DNA of 5,381 bases, taken from assembly GCA_002321855.1 (NCBI GenBank), contig DCMX01000087.1, positions 1 through 5,381 on the forward strand, given 5' to 3'. Made by a program: the position numbers and the translations under genes. Below are positions 4,107 through 5,381 of this stretch, piece by piece (position 1 is the first letter of the stretch; the number at the start of each line of letters is the position of its first letter). The notes under the pieces were generated by a model that was not told the origin of the DNA, searched no databases, and was given only the letters and a program-made list of their open reading frames with translations. The stretch is from Fidelibacterota bacterium UBA1611 (lineage in GTDB: Bacteria; Fidelibacterota; Marinisomatia; Marinisomatales; UBA1611).

Positions 4107-5381
4107 TAGATAAAATAAAAACTATTTTTACTATTCCAGAGCTACGTCGCAGAATTTTTTATACTTTATGTATACTTATTGTTGTAAGGATTGGTGCCCA
4201 CATTCCGATTCCTGGAATAGATGCAGAAGCATTGGCTGGCGCATTTGAACGATTTCAGGACTCATTATTTGGATTATTCAATATGTTTACAGGTGGCGCT
4301 TTCCAAAAAGCATCTTTATTCTCCTTGGGAATTATGCCTTACATATCTGCATCTATTGTTATTCAATTGATGGGGTCTGTTCTTCCATATTTCCAGCGTT
4401 TACAAAAGGAGGGAGAAGCCGGACGGAAGAAAATAACACAAATAACCAGGTATGGAACCGTCCTTATTTCTATGATGCAATCTTATGGTGTTACCGTATT
4501 CTTGGAACGGGAGCTTCAGGTCGTTATCAACCCTGGATCATTGTTTGTACTAACAGCTATTGTGAGTATGGTAACAGGTACAATGCTACTTATGTGGATG
4601 GGGGAGCGTGTTACTGAAAATGGAATTGGAAATGGTATTTCTTTAATTATCATGGTTGGAATTATATCTGGATTACCAAATGTTATCATTAATGAGATTA
4701 CGCTTGTCAATGAAGAAGTTCGAAACTTGTTATCCGAAATTGTATTGATAGGCATTATGTTTTTGGTCATCTGTTTTGTTGTGTTATTGACACAGGGTAC
4801 AAGGAAAATACCAGTGCAATATGCCAAGCGAGTTGTAGGACGCAAAGTGTACGGAGGGCAGAATACACACATACCTCTTAAAGTTAATACTGCAGGTGTA
4901 ATGCCCATCATATTTGCTCAGTCAATTATGTTTATTCCTAGCACTATATCAACATTTTTTGGGGACAGCGAATTTATTGCTGGAATGATGCGATGGTTTT
5001 CTTTTGAACATCCCTTCTATTGGTTGGTTTTTGGAATGATGATTGTATTTTTTACCTATTTTTATACTGCAATTGCTTTTGATCCTGTTCAGGTATCATC
5101 AACCATGAAACAGCAAGGTGGATTTATTCCAGGGGTACGCCCTGGGAAAAAAACAGCCGAGTTTGTTGACAATATTTTAACTCGAGTTACCTTACCTGGC
5201 TCGATTGCGTTGGCTTTGGTTGCTATTTTTCCCTATGTATTGATGCAGACAATGGATGTTGGCTATGATTTAGCTTCATTTTTTGGTGGTACTAGTCTGT
5301 TAATAATTGTAGGTGTCGCGTTAGATACATTACAACAATTGGAATCGCATCTTATGATGCGACACTATGATGGATTTTTAA
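4103..5381 (+). CDS. secY: Protein translocase subunit SecY (3' end outside window)
   Basis: SecY is the membrane channel of the SecYEG translocon, moving unfolded proteins across or into the inner membrane with SecA or the ribosome. Translation from the ATG at 4103 stays open for 426 codons to the window edge; homologues end about ten residues later. About ten hydrophobic segments are visible, roughly at residues 17-36, 73-92, 117-136, 149-167, 178-198, 210-230, 265-285, 303-325, 363-383 and 394-411. Landmarks are RIGAHIPIPGID (29-40), the plug region and LGIMPYISASIVIQL (75-89), GERVTENGIGNGIS (167-180), IPVQYAKRVVGRK (236-248) in one cytoplasmic loop, and GGFIPGVRPG (339-348) in the other. 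R346 there corresponds to the SecA-critical arginine R357 of E. coli SecY. The end reads HLMMRHYDGFL. The ATG overlaps the rplO stop (ATGA); the nearest AGGTGGG (4082-4088) is 14 bases away, so coupling to rplO is likely. Confidence 0.98.
   Translation, partial: MIDKIKTIFTIPELRRRIFYTLCILIVVRIGAHIPIPGIDAEALAGAFERFQDSLFGLFNMFTGGAFQKASLFSLGIMPYISASIVIQLMGSVLPYFQRLQKEGEAGRKKITQITRYGTVLISMMQSYGVTVFLERELQVVINPGSLFVLTAIVSMVTGTMLLMWMGERVTENGIGNGISLIIMVGIISGLPNVIINEITLVNEEVRNLLSEIVLIGIMFLVICFVVLLTQGTRKIPVQYAKRVVGRKVYGGQNTHIPLKVNTAGVMPIIFAQSIMFIPSTISTFFGDSEFIAGMMRWFSFEHPFYWLVFGMMIVFFTYFYTAIAFDPVQVSSTMKQQGGFIPGVRPGKKTAEFVDNILTRVTLPGSIALALVAIFPYVLMQTMDVGYDLASFFGGTSLLIIVGVALDTLQQLESHLMMRHYDGFL

Larger units (their letters stand above)
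1..5381 (+). other. spc-type ribosomal protein operon segment, rpsQ to secY
   Basis: Twelve consecutive co-directional genes occur in the standard bacterial spc order (S17 end, L14, L24, L5, S14, S8, L6, L18, S5, L30, L15, SecY). Gaps run from -4 to 12 bases, leaving no room for a terminator or a conventional promoter between genes, so cotranscription is inferred. In Escherichia coli this operon is repressed by S8 binding near the rplX/rplE junction. I could not see a convincing S8-site mimic at that junction here, so autoregulation is not supported by the sequence alone. Both ends of the operon lie outside the window. Confidence 0.95.

Noticed and set aside
4787..4815. TTGACA resembling a -35 element inside secY
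   Set aside because: It lies in the coding sequence for LLTQGTRK and has no suitable -10 sequence at normal spacing.
4516..4911. A 131-codon open frame on the minus strand
   Set aside because: It lies entirely inside secY, whose + strand translation is conserved throughout this interval; the minus-strand peptide resembles no family and reflects codon bias of the membrane protein.

Overview
This window is a stretch of a bacterial chromosome carrying most of the spc ribosomal-protein operon, all on the + strand. In order it holds the end of rpsQ (S17), then rplN (L14), rplX (L24), rplE (L5), rpsN (S14, zinc type), rpsH (S8), rplF (L6), rplR (L18), rpsE (S5), rpmD (L30), rplO (L15) and secY, which the window edge cuts about ten residues before its expected end. 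The order is the classic bacterial one, with no insertion, loss or rearrangement. No tRNA, rRNA, mobile element, CRISPR array or long non-coding stretch is present.

Packing is extremely tight. The largest gap between genes is 12 bases. rplE/rpsN and rpsE/rpmD overlap by 1 base, and rpmD/rplO and rplO/secY overlap by 4 bases. rplF starts on the base after the rpsH stop. No terminator or internal promoter is evident, so the whole window is most likely one segment of a longer polycistronic transcript whose promoter lies upstream, probably before the S10-type genes. Four of the eleven visible start codons are not ATG: GTG for rplN, rplF and rplO, and TTG for rpsE.

The genes supply large-subunit proteins (L14, L24, L5, L6, L18, L30, L15), small-subunit proteins (S17, S14, S8, S5) and the SecY channel that receives nascent membrane and exported proteins from those ribosomes. 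L5 and L18 together bind 5S rRNA. S8 and S5 are neighbours in the 30S body, and S14 is in the head.

The DNA is AT-rich (about 40% G+C by eye). Several genes have readable Shine-Dalgarno sequences (AAGGAT, GAGG, AAAAGG), S14 is the short four-cysteine form, and SecY has wording such as QGTRKIPVQYAKR and NTAGVMPIIFAQ that resembles the FCB side of the bacterial tree. Together these suggest a diderm, possibly FCB-affiliated lineage outside Bacteroidota proper (for example a Marinimicrobia-, Cloacimonadota- or Calditrichota-like organism). This placement is a low-confidence inference.

I found no previously undescribed system here. The points worth a second look are small: an S5 with an unusual spectinomycin-loop sequence, an L5 with extra residues at both ends, and the frequent non-ATG starts.
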